Shown here: positions 25,061 to 34,266 of the stretch, piece by piece
How the letters are laid out: the number at the start of each line of letters is the position of its first letter
How positions within the stretch are numbered: position 1 is the stretch's first letter
From: an uncultured Pelagibacteraceae bacterium
GTDB taxonomy: Bacteria; Pseudomonadota; Alphaproteobacteria; Pelagibacterales; Pelagibacteraceae
Assembly (NCBI GenBank): GCA_902529105.1
Contig: CABZUW010000007.1
Coordinates: forward strand, 1-63,837
Direction: 5' to 3'
Length of the DNA stretch: 63,837 nucleotides
The notes under the pieces: generated by a model
Told to the model about the DNA's origin: nothing
The model's database searches: none
The model's input: only the letters and a program-made list of their open reading frames with translations
Position numbers and translations under genes: made by a program

Positions 25061-26809
25061 CTATTCCATTGAAAGAACACGATCAAATTCTCTAAAATTT
25101 AAATCACCTGACAAAATCATTTCTCTACCCATGTCCGACATAGTTCTAAATCCTTCTTTAATCGCGATCTCTTTTAGTTCTGGTGTTGTTGCTTTTCTTA
25201 ATATCGCCTCTTTGACCTTTTTAGAGACATTAAGAACTTCGTAAATTCCCATTCTTCCTTTGTAGCCTGTATCTTTACACTTCGCACAACCTTTTCCTTT
25301 AACAGCCTTAGCTCTAGATGCTTGCTCTGGTGTAAATCCCATTTCTTCTAAAACTTTTGGAGTTACGTCAGGATCAGGTTCTCTACAATCTTTACAAGTC
25401 TTCCTTGCTAACCTTTGTGCAAGAACCAAAGTGCAAGCGGCTGAAATTAAGTAATCTGGCGTGCCCATATTCTGTAATCTTGTAATTGAGCTTGGTGCAT
25501 CATTCGTGTGCAAAGTACTAAATACTAAGTGACCTGTAAGCGCAGCTTTTAATCCTATATCGACCGTTTCTTTATCTCGCATCTCACCAACTAAAATTAT
25601 CTCTGGGTCTTGTCTTAAAAAAGATCTAAGTGCTCTATTAAAATCATATCCTATGTCATCTTTAATTTGAACTTGTCCAACTCCATCGAGTTCATATTCA
25701 ACAGGATCTTCTGCAGTTAAAATATTTAAATGCGGTTTTGATACTTCTTTTAAAATACTATAAAGAGTTGTTGTTTTTCCAGAACCAGTTGGACCAGTCA
25801 CCAAAATAAGTCCTTGTGTTCCATGAATTGCTTTTCGAAGATTTTTTAAATCTGTTTCATCAAAGTTTAATTGCTCTAAACTTATATCGCCAGCATCTTT
25901 GTTTAAAATCCTCATTACAATTCTTTCATTGTTCGCTGTTGGAAGTATTGACAGACGAAGATCAACAACCTTTCCATCTATCTTAAATGGAATAGCTCCG
26001 TCTTGTGGTAATCTTCTTTCTGCAATATCAAGTTTACCCATAATTTTAAATCTTGTAACAACAGCCCCATAATTTGAATGAAGGAATTTTGAAAAATGAT
26101 CTTGCTCCTGAAGCATACCGTCAAGTCTATATCTTACTCTAGAACTAAATCTGTAAGGCTCGATATGAATATCAGATACACCTGCTTTAATCGCTTCTGC
26201 AACAACTGCTGTACTAAACTTAATTACTTCAGACTCGTTCTCTAGAGCTTCAATATCTTCCTCTGGTTTTTCGTCTAAAACCTCTGCACTAACATCGCCC
26301 TCGTAATCAAAAGTTTGAATCTTTTCTTTATTTTTTTGTTGAATACTTTGAATGGTTGTCTCACCATCTTGAAGTAGTTTATCTATAAACTCAGATATTT
26401 GACTTATTTTAGCTGCGTGTAACTCTATATCTTTTTTTGTAATTGTTTTTAAATTTCTCATAAGACTTAATTTTGAACTATCAGAAATTGCGATGTGAAG
26501 CGTGTTACCCTCCACTTTAAATGGAGCAATAAAATTTATATTTACATAATTTGAAGGCAGAACTGATTTAATTTCGTCTGAAAGTTCAATTGTTGATAGA
26601 TCTACAATGCTAAGTGATTGCTCTTTTACTAATAGATCTAAAATTTTATCCTCATCTGTAAGTTTTAATTCAAATACAGCATCTAGTTGAGAACTTTGTT
26701 TCTCGGTTGAGACTTTTTTGATATTAGCAAGATCTTTTCCAGAAATTATATCTTGATCGATAAGAATATTTATTAAGTTAATTTCAGATTCTCTACTAAT
26801 ATTAATCAT
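25061..26809 (-). CDS. pilB: Type IV pilus assembly ATPase PilB
   Basis: A 582-aa cytosolic hexameric ATPase that powers pilus extension. N-terminal MshEN-type domain (about 1-150), then the ATPase core: Walker A 'GPTGSGKTTT', Asp box 'TAEDPVEYELDGVGQVQI', Walker B 'EIILVGEMRDKETVDIG' and His box 'TGHLVFSTLHTND'. The tetracysteine zinc site is 'CKDC' and 'CAKCKDTGYKGR'. The start codon shares one base with the pilQ stop. Length and domains match PilB rather than PilT. Confidence 0.97.
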   Translation of the reverse strand: MINISRESEINLINILIDQDIISGKDLANIKKVSTEKQSSQLDAVFELKLTDEDKILDLLVKEQSLSIVDLSTIELSDEIKSVLPSNYVNINFIAPFKVEGNTLHIAISDSSKLSLMRNLKTITKKDIELHAAKISQISEFIDKLLQDGETTIQSIQQKNKEKIQTFDYEGDVSAEVLDEKPEEDIEALENESEVIKFSTAVVAEAIKAGVSDIHIEPYRFSSRVRYRLDGMLQEQDHFSKFLHSNYGAVVTRFKIMGKLDIAERRLPQDGAIPFKIDGKVVDLRLSILPTANNERIVMRILNKDAGDISLEQLNFDETDLKNLRKAIHGTQGLILVTGPTGSGKTTTLYSILKEVSKPHLNILTAEDPVEYELDGVGQVQIKDDIGYDFNRALRSFLRQDPEIILVGEMRDKETVDIGLKAALTGHLVFSTLHTNDAPSSITRLQNMGTPDYLISAACTLVLAQRLARKTCKDCREPDPDVTPKVLEEMGFTPEQASRAKAVKGKGCAKCKDTGYKGRMGIYEVLNVSKKVKEAILRKATTPELKEIAIKEGFRTMSDMGREMILSGDLNFREFDRVLSME

Positions 26810-28359
26810 TATAAAACTCTTGGTGCAATAAATACCAATAATTCATCTAGGTTATCAGAATTTGACTTACCTTTAAAGAGATTACCTATCACAGGCACGT
26901 TTCCTAAACCTGGTGTTTGAGATTTGCTGTTAGCAATAACATTTTTCTTAATTCCACCAATTACTACAATATCTCCATCTGCAACTAATAATTTAGTAAC
27001 AATTTCCATTTTATTGATAGGAGGCTCATCAGATCCTGCTGCTCTATTTGGTGTATCATTATTTACTTGTATCGTTAATAGAACATTTCCATCACCGATT
27101 ATACTCGGTGTGACCTCTAATTTTAAAGCTGCTTCTTTGAAAGACGTTGAAGTAGTTCCCTCGGAGGTAGTTTGATATGGTATTTCTTCTCCTTGAGTAA
27201 CTGTTGCAACCTGATTATCTAATGTAAATACTTTTGGATTAGAAATTGTTTTACCCATTCCAAGAGTTTCTAAAGCTGTTATCTCAGCCTTTAATACGCC
27301 AGTAGTTGTTCTTCTTAATAAACCTATTCCACTAGATGCACCTGTTGCTGCAAAGTTCGTAAGTGAGTCTGTTGTGCTTCCCAAACCTGCTGCCTCGTTT
27401 AGATCGACATCCGTACCACTTCCTGAGCTTGTGCCTGCAACACCTCCTGCAACTCTTCCTTTGTTTTGATAATAACCACCTAATCTAGTTCCCAAAGCTC
27501 TCTCAAAATCTGAGTTAGCCTCGACTATAAATGCTTCAATTAAAACTTGTTTAGTCCTAATATCAATTTCTTTTATAACTTTATCAACTACGTCTAAATC
27601 TTTCTCTTTTCCACGTACAATAATTGATCTTGTTGTAATTTCTTCAGTAATTTGAATTGGTGTAAAACTTCCATCGCCGCTACCTTGTTGAAATAATTCC
27701 TCTATGGTAGCTTTTGCTTGCTGAGGAGAGATATAGTACAATCTAAATATTTCTGAAAATATTGGCTCGACACTGTCTTCTAACTCTACTTTCTTTTTTA
27801 CTGCTTGGGCTCTTTGGGATTTATAGTTTTCTTGTGCTGTTAAAGTTTCTGGAGCATGTATTCTTATTAAATTACTTGCAACATCTACATCTGATGCATA
27901 ATTTTTCATATCTAGTATTGCCTGAAGAGCTTTATCCCATGGAACATCTATTAACTCCGCAGAGAGAGTTCCTGCAACCTCATCTCCGACTAAAACATTT
28001 ATTTCACCTATTTTACCCATTAAATTCATTATTTCTCTAAAGTCTAAATTCTTAAATTTTAAAGTTACTCTTTGTTTTAAAAGTGGATATTCATCTGGAA
28101 TTATTAAATAGTTTCTTTGAGCCTCTGATGAAATCTTTTTTCTTTTTCCCAGTTTTACAACATCACCTTCTATTGGCTTAGGACCTATTTCTAAAGTTTT
28201 TGCAATTTCAGCTTTACCGGTGTTTTGGATATCATCTTTAATTAAAGGTGTATTATGTTTAAAAGGTTTTTTTTTACCAAATTGGTTAGTTGCACAACCA
28301 TTTAAAAACATTACAAAAATAATTAAACCAAATAGAGAGAAAATTTTTTTAATATTCAT
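26809..28359 (-). CDS. pilQ: Type IV pilus secretin PilQ (lipoprotein form)
   Basis: A 516-aa outer-membrane secretin. The N-terminus is a lipoprotein signal with lipobox 'FLNGC' (Cys22), unusual for PilQ. Next come a periplasmic STN-type segment with 'FKNLDFREIMNLMGKIGEIN' (about 97-116), a secretin N domain ('QITEEITTRSIIVRG'), and a C-terminal secretin domain with 'ALETLGMGKTISNPKVFTLDNQ' in parts (GMGKTISNPKV), 'GEEIPYQT' and the ending 'ELLVFIAPRVL'. No AMIN domains are evident, so it is shorter than enterobacterial or pseudomonad PilQ (about 700 aa). Overlaps pilP by 11 bp and pilB by 1 bp. Confidence 0.95.
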   Translation of the reverse strand: MNIKKIFSLFGLIIFVMFLNGCATNQFGKKKPFKHNTPLIKDDIQNTGKAEIAKTLEIGPKPIEGDVVKLGKRKKISSEAQRNYLIIPDEYPLLKQRVTLKFKNLDFREIMNLMGKIGEINVLVGDEVAGTLSAELIDVPWDKALQAILDMKNYASDVDVASNLIRIHAPETLTAQENYKSQRAQAVKKKVELEDSVEPIFSEIFRLYYISPQQAKATIEELFQQGSGDGSFTPIQITEEITTRSIIVRGKEKDLDVVDKVIKEIDIRTKQVLIEAFIVEANSDFERALGTRLGGYYQNKGRVAGGVAGTSSGSGTDVDLNEAAGLGSTTDSLTNFAATGASSGIGLLRRTTTGVLKAEITALETLGMGKTISNPKVFTLDNQVATVTQGEEIPYQTTSEGTTSTSFKEAALKLEVTPSIIGDGNVLLTIQVNNDTPNRAAGSDEPPINKMEIVTKLLVADGDIVVIGGIKKNVIANSKSQTPGLGNVPVIGNLFKGKSNSDNLDELLVFIAPRVL

Positions 28360-28801
28360 TTGCCTCTCTTATCTGATTATTAAAATCTATAATTACGTAA
28401 GTTTCATCATCTTTTTGAAAAATTGCTTCAGTCAATCTTAAATCAACTAATTTTATTTTTCCTAAATTCTGTCCAATTGTTAAAGTTATAACTTCGCCAG
28501 CACTATCACCAAGTGAAATATAGCTATGATCTTTACCTGAAATAAGTCCTAAAAGTTTAAAATTATAAATACTCATAGGCTCATCTTGTTCTTCCTCAGG
28601 AACATTAGATAAAGCATTTAATCCCTCATTGCCTGCAAATGGATCGTTCAAAGGCACCTCTTCGTCATCTTGAAGTTCTTGTTGAATTTCATTTAGTTGA
28701 TTGTCATTATTATTGGACTGAGATTGGTCATGGTTATCTGCAAAAGATGCAGTTCCAAACAAAATAAAAAATATTATTAAAATATTTTTAAAAAAATTCA
28801 T
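28349..28801 (-). CDS. pilP: PilP-like type IV pilus periplasmic protein
   Basis: A 150-aa protein with signal peptide 1-21 ('FGTASFA') but no lipobox cysteine; classical PilP is a lipoprotein. An acidic, Gln/Asn-rich spacer (22-70) with 'NDPFAG' precedes the PilP fold: 'YNFKLLGLISGKDHSYI', 'ITLTIGQNLGKIKLVDL' and a final strand pair. It links PilO/PilN to the PilQ secretin. Identity rests on this core plus its place between pilO and pilQ. Overlaps pilQ by 11 bp and pilO by 14 bp. Confidence 0.85.
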   Translation of the reverse strand: MNFFKNILIIFFILFGTASFADNHDQSQSNNNDNQLNEIQQELQDDEEVPLNDPFAGNEGLNALSNVPEEEQDEPMSIYNFKLLGLISGKDHSYISLGDSAGEVITLTIGQNLGKIKLVDLRLTEAIFQKDDETYVIIDFNNQIREANEY

Positions 28802-29429
28802 CAGGTAACCCCACTATTGTTAGTTGCCCTTGTGCTACTATCGTACCAGTTGAATCGTTTTTTACAACAGAAACAGTCTCTTTGTCAAAGTTTAACATCT
28901 TATTTGATCTTGAAACGGCTCTTTTGAACTTAATAAACCCTAAAAACTTACCTTTAATCTCGTAAGCTACTGGAATTTTATAATACGAGACCATATTTTT
29001 TTCTATTAAACCTTTAGCAGCTGTTACACCTTCTTTTAAAACTGGTATTGGATCTTGTTTGGTTATTTTTGATATCACTAATCCATTAGATGCCGCAAAA
29101 CGACTAAGAGAGTTATATAACCCCTCAACTTCAGCTTTTGAATGAAATAAAGTTGAACTTTTTTCAAATTCTGGTGTCGTTTTTTTTAAATATGCTTTCA
29201 ACTTAATTATGTCAGAATCGAACTGTGCGATTTCACTTTGCTTTTTTAGTTTGTCATCATATTTTGCCTTCCTATCGTTAACCATAGGATTTAAGATTGC
29301 ATAGTAAATTATCAAAAATAAAATAATTGAACCTAAACCAATACCAAATTTAATTAATGTTTTTTTATCAGATACAGCTAGTAGCTTCTCTTTAATCTGA
29401 CCCATATCCATTTTCATATTTAAATCCAT
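28788..29429 (-). CDS. pilO: Type IV pilus alignment protein PilO
   Basis: A 213-aa bitopic inner-membrane protein: short cytosolic N-terminus, one helix (about 26-45, 'FGIGLGSIILFLIIYYAIL'), a coiled coil (50-85) and a periplasmic ferredoxin-like domain with 'GLYNSLSRFAASNGLVISKI' and 'EIKGKFLGFIKF'. Pairs with the PilN part of the upstream fusion. Stop and start codons overlap with the pilMN gene (1 bp), so the products should be made in matched amounts. Confidence 0.92.
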   Translation of the reverse strand: MDLNMKMDMGQIKEKLLAVSDKKTLIKFGIGLGSIILFLIIYYAILNPMVNDRKAKYDDKLKKQSEIAQFDSDIIKLKAYLKKTTPEFEKSSTLFHSKAEVEGLYNSLSRFAASNGLVISKITKQDPIPVLKEGVTAAKGLIEKNMVSYYKIPVAYEIKGKFLGFIKFKRAVSRSNKMLNFDKETVSVVKNDSTGTIVAQGQLTIVGLPDEFF

Positions 29430-31165
29430 TAAATCATCTCCAAAATACAGGCTATTTTAAAACCCTTCATAGCTTGCGAACCTTGATTCTGATTTGAGAG
29501 ATTCATGTTTGCAAGTGAAGCTTGTTTTATTAATTTTTTATTTTTTAAATTGCTAATTAATTTTAATATATCTTGGTCACTAGATGCGCTTCCTTCAATC
29601 ATTATTAAATCAGCGCCATTATACTCTATTTTAGAGAATTTAACTCTTTTAGGAACTGCTGACGCTATTTGAGCTAATACCCTGAAATTTAAAACTTTGT
29701 TTGAACTTATTGAATTACTTAACTCCAATGATTTTGAAATTATATTTTTTTCTTTTAAAAATTTATTTCTTTCAGTTTGTTTTAATTGATGTTGCTGCAC
29801 CACAACCTCATAATCTGCATTTTTTTTATTAAGAGCTGTAATTTGCCAAAAAGATAGTCCAAATAAAATTATATAAATTGCTGCTACAATTCCAACTACT
29901 CCTTTAAATGCAAAATTAGAAAAAACCTTAGCTTTCTTTTTTGCGATCATGCTATCTCTATTTGGAAGTAAATTTATATTTTTTACCGCAGTTACAAATT
30001 TGTAATAACCAAAAACATCAAGTTTTCTAAATGCTAGCCCCATCACTGTAGATAAGTAAGATCTGTTCCCTAAATTTACACTTTCCTCAAGTTGAGCTGG
30101 TACTTTAATACCATCTAATGGATCAAACAAATTGAAACCTGTATTAACCATATTTTTTCTAAAACTTCCGAGATACTCCTCAACATTAGGTAAATTAGAA
30201 GTGACTTTTAAATTTCTAATTCTTTTTTCATATTTAGTTTCAAAATCTTGTATGGCCTGTTTAACCTGTGTCATATATCTTCTTACAAGTGCATCCATCT
30301 CTTCTTGATTATTTGACTCAGTTAATGTTTTTCTGTCTTGTGATCTTATAAAGATATCTGTGATGATTGGATTATTTTCATATAATATCATTACGTAGTT
30401 TTCATCTAAGCCAAATTCTAAAACAGCTGTCAAATTGGATTCTTCAATGGATCCTACTATTTGATTAACTTGATCAACAGCAGATTTTAATGCAAAACAC
30501 TTAACATCTATAATTACTGCGTTTAAACCACCCTTTTTAATTATTTCAGTATAGCTATTAATATCTGAAAGTTTTGAAGCAACAAATAATATATCCATTG
30601 TGTTACCTGTTGTATCTTTATTAATAACTTGATGAAAAATTGAATAGTCTGCAAGGTTATCTGTTAATTGAACTAAGTTTTCCCACAACGAGTCTGTATC
30701 AATTGCTTTTTTCAATTCTTCATCACTCATCAGAGGTGCTGTAACAACTCTAATTATCGCGCTTGTAACTGGTATGGCAATTGCAGCGTTGGAGGTTGTT
30801 ATTTTTGATCTTTGCAACGCAACTTGTAATTCTTCTCCATACTTATCTGGGTTTTCTAATGCAGTCGATCCCTCTGGCAGACCATCTATTTTATGAATAT
30901 AAAATTTATCTAAGACCCATTGATTAGACTTATTGTTTGAAACTTGAGAAAGTCTTATTTCACCAGGACATAATTCAACACCGACTATCTCCTCCCCTTG
31001 AACTGCATTTTTCCCAAGACGACTTTTTAAACCAGAACCAAATTTAGATTTTAATTTACTAAAAAAATTATTTTCACTTTTGCTGCTACTAGTTTGATCA
31101 GGTTGGGGAACAGGTGCATCACTAGCATCTTTTTTTTTAAACAAATTTTGAAACGGTATTTTCAT
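29429..31165 (-). CDS. PilM-PilN fusion protein
   Basis: A 578-aa protein. I start it at the ATG at 31165 ('MKIPFQNLFKKKD'); an earlier in-frame Met at 31219 would add a hydrophobic leader that does not fit a cytosolic PilM. Residues about 60-380 form the actin-like PilM ('GVELCPGEIRLSQV', 'AIAIPVTSAIIRVV', 'TAVLEFGLDENYVMIL'). A short joint carries the PilN N-terminal motif 'NINLLPNRDSM' (about 401-411), then one membrane helix (about 427-447) and a periplasmic coiled coil and ferredoxin-like domain ('LAQIASAVPKRVKFSKI'). In other bacteria these are two proteins whose contact is made by this INLLP peptide. The fusion would fix them 1:1. Confidence 0.9.
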   Translation of the reverse strand: MKIPFQNLFKKKDASDAPVPQPDQTSSSKSENNFFSKLKSKFGSGLKSRLGKNAVQGEEIVGVELCPGEIRLSQVSNNKSNQWVLDKFYIHKIDGLPEGSTALENPDKYGEELQVALQRSKITTSNAAIAIPVTSAIIRVVTAPLMSDEELKKAIDTDSLWENLVQLTDNLADYSIFHQVINKDTTGNTMDILFVASKLSDINSYTEIIKKGGLNAVIIDVKCFALKSAVDQVNQIVGSIEESNLTAVLEFGLDENYVMILYENNPIITDIFIRSQDRKTLTESNNQEEMDALVRRYMTQVKQAIQDFETKYEKRIRNLKVTSNLPNVEEYLGSFRKNMVNTGFNLFDPLDGIKVPAQLEESVNLGNRSYLSTVMGLAFRKLDVFGYYKFVTAVKNINLLPNRDSMIAKKKAKVFSNFAFKGVVGIVAAIYIILFGLSFWQITALNKKNADYEVVVQQHQLKQTERNKFLKEKNIISKSLELSNSISSNKVLNFRVLAQIASAVPKRVKFSKIEYNGADLIMIEGSASSDQDILKLISNLKNKKLIKQASLANMNLSNQNQGSQAMKGFKIACILEMI

Positions 31166-31254
31166 TTTACTCTTTAATATTATATCTATTGAAATAATCA
31201 ACCAATAGTAGAATATCAATTAACTGTTATAATTTGGTTATTTTAAGCTTTATC

Positions 31255-31268
31255 CTCTATATATAGAG
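31255..31268. promoter_or_regulatory. 14-bp palindrome between pilMN and pilT
   Basis: CTCTATATATAGAG is a perfect palindrome 25 bp upstream of the pilT start and about 90 bp from the pilMN start, inside their divergent intergenic region. It could be an operator or merely promoter-like AT sequence. Confidence 0.3.
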
Positions 31269-31292
31269 AGTATATTAGTCATAAAAATAACA

Positions 31293-32309
31293 ATGTTCGA
31301 CAAACTTGAAGATTTAGCAAAAAATAATAAAAAAATTTCTGACTTTCATATTAGGTCGGGTTCTCCGCTAGCATACAGACAAACAGGTGAAATTATTAAA
31401 GTAAAAGAAGTAGTTGTTAAAGCACAAGACCTTAAAGATTTACTTTCTATGAATTGCAATGAAGTAGAATTACAAAGATTTGAAAAAACTCATGAACTAG
31501 ATACTGCTGTCACTTTAAGTGGTTTAAGGTTTCGAGCAAATTTTTATAAAACAATAAATGGTCCAGCATGTGTTTGTAGAAGAGTTGAAAGTAAAATTCC
31601 TGACATGGACCAATTTTCATTGCCGCAAGCTCTTTATGACATAGTAGATTTTCATAAAGGTTTAGTTTTGGTAACTGGTCCAACAGGTTCTGGAAAATCA
31701 ACTACCCTTGCAGCGATAGTAAATGAAATAAATAAAACAAGAACAGCAAATATAATTACAGTAGAGGATCCAGTTGAATTTATTCACACAGATAATCAAA
31801 GTATAGTATCACATAGAGAAGTTGGAAAGCAGACAGAGTCATTTGCTGCTGCACTTAAAGCTGCTCTAAGGGAAGATCCAGATGTAATTTTAGTTGGAGA
31901 GATGAGAGATTTAGAAACAATCAGTTTGGCATTAACAGCTGCTGAGACTGGTCACTTAGTTTTTGGAACTTTGCATACGAGTGGGGCACCTAGCACTATA
32001 AACAGAATTATTGATGTGTTTCCACCCGAACAACAAGAACAAATAAGAGCTCAAATTTCTACTTCATTAAAAATGGTTGTTACTCAAAGACTTTTAAAAA
32101 CTAAAGATGGGCAAGGCAGAGTTGGAGCATTCGAAATAATGAAATGTACAGCTCCAATACAAAATTTAATTAGAGAGGCAAAAATTCATCAAATTCCTAG
32201 TATCATGCAAACGGCGGTTAGAGACGGGATGATTACTATGGATAAATCACTGGAAGAATTAGTCAAATCGGGTAAAATAGATCCCGGTGCAGCAAAATCA
32301 GGACATTAA
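31293..32309 (+). CDS. pilT: Type IV pilus retraction ATPase PilT
   Basis: A 338-aa cytosolic hexameric ATPase for pilus retraction. Motifs: N-terminal 'SDFHIRSGSPLAYRQTGEI', Walker A 'GPTGSGKSTT', Asp box 'TVEDPVEFIHTDNQSIVSHRE' in parts (EDPVEFIH), Walker B 'VILVGEMRDLETI', His box 'GHLVFGTLHTSGAPSTINR', and the retraction motif region 'APIQNLIREAKIHQIPS'. It heads the plus-strand pilT-fimT-pilV-pilW-pilX unit and overlaps fimT by 23 bp. Presence of PilT implies dynamic pili able to pull, as in twitching or DNA uptake. Confidence 0.96.
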   Translation: MFDKLEDLAKNNKKISDFHIRSGSPLAYRQTGEIIKVKEVVVKAQDLKDLLSMNCNEVELQRFEKTHELDTAVTLSGLRFRANFYKTINGPACVCRRVESKIPDMDQFSLPQALYDIVDFHKGLVLVTGPTGSGKSTTLAAIVNEINKTRTANIITVEDPVEFIHTDNQSIVSHREVGKQTESFAAALKAALREDPDVILVGEMRDLETISLALTAAETGHLVFGTLHTSGAPSTINRIIDVFPPEQQEQIRAQISTSLKMVVTQRLLKTKDGQGRVGAFEIMKCTAPIQNLIREAKIHQIPSIMQTAVRDGMITMDKSLEELVKSGKIDPGAAKSGH

Positions 32310-32883
32310 AGGTTTTACATTATTAGAACTCTTAGTAGTGATAACAATTGTAATAATTATATCTGCGGTAGGATATCCCAAGTTTTCAAGTTGGAAAAAA
32401 GATAGAGAAGTAAGAGTTGCTTCAGAAAATATTGTTAACATGATTAATGGAATTGTATCTCAATCAAAGAGAGGATCTTTTCCATTTGTTCAATTGCATG
32501 TAACAGCAACAGAAGATGGAACTAGCGATAAAATTTTTGAGACGAGAGGAATGTCACAAAAAAATTTTGTAAAAAAAAGAGCTTCTTTAACTTGTGATGA
32601 AAGTAAAGACTATTGGGATAAAGTAAAAGTGCATACCTATAGCGCAGATGTTAAAGTTAATATTAGTGGCAGTGGAACAGTTTGTTTTTCAAAGGATACA
32701 ACCTTTTATTTAACAGGCTCGAAACTAGCATCAAAGGATTTTTTAATTTTGTGCCACAAAACTGAAAACACAGGGAAGCAGTGTGCAAACAGACCAGAAA
32801 AACCTGCTTATAAAGTGGAATGGAATAGATTTGGTGGAGTAACTCAATATAAATGGAGCGGAAGTGGCTGGACAAATTTATAG
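32287..32883 (+). CDS. Minor pseudopilin, FimT/GspH-type
   Basis: A 198-aa prepilin starting at a GTG inside the pilT end. Leader MQQNQDIKG, cleavage before F10, helix 'FTLLELLVVITIVIIISAVG' with Glu5. The head has 'MINGIVSQSKRG', the GspH/FimT-type helix used to pack the tip, and cysteines in 'LTCDES', 'GTVCFSK', 'LILCHK' and 'GKQCANR'. First of four minor pilins that prime assembly and carry PilY1 at the tip. Overlaps the next gene by 20 bp. Confidence 0.88.
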   Translation: MQQNQDIKGFTLLELLVVITIVIIISAVGYPKFSSWKKDREVRVASENIVNMINGIVSQSKRGSFPFVQLHVTATEDGTSDKIFETRGMSQKNFVKKRASLTCDESKDYWDKVKVHTYSADVKVNISGSGTVCFSKDTTFYLTGSKLASKDFLILCHKTENTGKQCANRPEKPAYKVEWNRFGGVTQYKWSGSGWTNL

Positions 32884-33430
32884 GATATCAGAAAAAGGCA
32901 TTACGCTAATTGAAGCTTTAGTATCAACAGCGATTGTAGCAATTGGTTTTATTGCAATTTTTCAAATGGTTAGTTACTCAGTTCAAGCTGTTGATGTCTC
33001 TAATGAGCGAACGAAAACTACTTATTTAACAAGTATGGTAGCAGAAGATTTATTAGCAGATAAGTTTTCGGATATATCAGGTAAAAAAATTTATAAATAT
33101 ATGTACGACGAGGGCGCAAACTCAGAATACTGGGCGATGAATAGTTGTAGTGATGGATCAAATGCAACAGCCGCTTCAAATGTATTAAAAGAAAAAGAGA
33201 TTAAATGGGATAATAGATTTTCTAAACGAAGATTGAAATGCGATCCCTCAAATGTGGGACAAAAAAGTTTAAAAGTTTTCGAGATTTGTGAAACATGCCA
33301 TTACGATAACGCAGATATTCTTGATAAAATTTACATAGGCAAAATGAAGGTTACAATCAAGTCAAGTGGAACAGACACTGCTGGTAACGCAAGAAAAAAA
33401 ACTAAATATCTTTACTTCCAAATTCATTAA
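32864..33430 (+). CDS. Minor pilin, PilV-like
   Basis: A 188-aa prepilin with GTG start. Leader ends 'RISEKG', then 'ITLIEALVSTAIVAIGFIAI' with Glu5, the typical PilV/GspI 'IEALVA(I/T)' pattern. The head contains four or more cysteines ('NSCSDGS', 'RLKCDPS', 'EICETCHYDN'). Overlaps the gene before by 20 bp and shares one base with the next, so the minor pilin set is tightly coupled. Confidence 0.85.
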   Translation: MAGQIYRISEKGITLIEALVSTAIVAIGFIAIFQMVSYSVQAVDVSNERTKTTYLTSMVAEDLLADKFSDISGKKIYKYMYDEGANSEYWAMNSCSDGSNATAASNVLKEKEIKWDNRFSKRRLKCDPSNVGQKSLKVFEICETCHYDNADILDKIYIGKMKVTIKSSGTDTAGNARKKTKYLYFQIH

Positions 33431-34266
33431 TGAAAAAAAAGATTAAAAATATATCAGGTGTAACATTAATAGAAATTCTTATTGGAGTTGTTATCTCCGT
33501 GGTTATGATGGCTGCAATGTTCACTTCTTATAATGTTGTCAATAGTACTTACTCTCAAGTTACTGATACCGCTAAAATTAGTCAAGCTGGTAGAGAAACT
33601 CTTGGAATGATTATGAGAGATGTACGTTTGGCTGGGTATAAATATTTTGGTGATGATATTCCTTATGATCCAGCGCAACATATTCCAATTCTAATTACTA
33701 AACAATCTTTAACAAATCCGTGTGATAAAATACAAATTGTTTATGGAGATTTGAAATCTAAAAATACAACTCCCGCAACTTTTGATTTTGTAAGATATAG
33801 AATAACCTATCAATGTGCTGAAGATAGCCGGATAGATCCAAAAGGAAATGGAAGTCAAACCTATTTTGATACAGAAAAACTTAAAGTTTTACAAAAAAAA
33901 AAAGAAATATGGAATAAAGGTAACCCAGGTAGTTTTGTAGTTGATACTACGGCTTATCCTGAAACGTATCCAGCCGAAACAGTTGTTAAATATGTACAAG
34001 ATTTAATTTTCTCACCTATTGATCAAGCAGGAAGAAAGATTGATCCACCACCCTCAAGCACAAATAACAATGATAAAGTAAATTCAATAAAAATTGTTGA
34101 TGTATTGTTATCAGTTAGATCGAAAAATGAATTTTTTAGGAATAAAAAACCTAGGATTAAACAATCCTTAGGTGATACAGGAAGAAATATCGGGGCAAAT
34201 TCCAACGATAGATTTAAAAGAGAAACAATATTGATATCTGCTCATGCTAGAAATTTAGGATTATAA
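33430..34266 (+). CDS. Minor pilin, PilW-like
   Basis: A 278-aa prepilin: leader MKKKIKNISG, then 'VTLIEILIGVVISVVMMAAM' with Glu5, followed by the PilW-type 'ISQAGRETLGMIMRDVRLAG' that also marks GspJ. The head has a DVLLSVRSKNEF strand near the C-terminus, typical of PilW. One of the tip-complex pilins. Shares one base with both neighbours (ATGA/TAATG overlaps). Confidence 0.88.
   Translation: MKKKIKNISGVTLIEILIGVVISVVMMAAMFTSYNVVNSTYSQVTDTAKISQAGRETLGMIMRDVRLAGYKYFGDDIPYDPAQHIPILITKQSLTNPCDKIQIVYGDLKSKNTTPATFDFVRYRITYQCAEDSRIDPKGNGSQTYFDTEKLKVLQKKKEIWNKGNPGSFVVDTTAYPETYPAETVVKYVQDLIFSPIDQAGRKIDPPPSSTNNNDKVNSIKIVDVLLSVRSKNEFFRNKKPRIKQSLGDTGRNIGANSNDRFKRETILISAHARNLGL

Noticed and set aside
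31166-31219. Longer N-terminus of the PilM-PilN protein
   Set aside because: It would add a hydrophobic segment (IFYYWLIISIDIIL) ahead of a cytosolic PilM; the Met at 31165 fits better.
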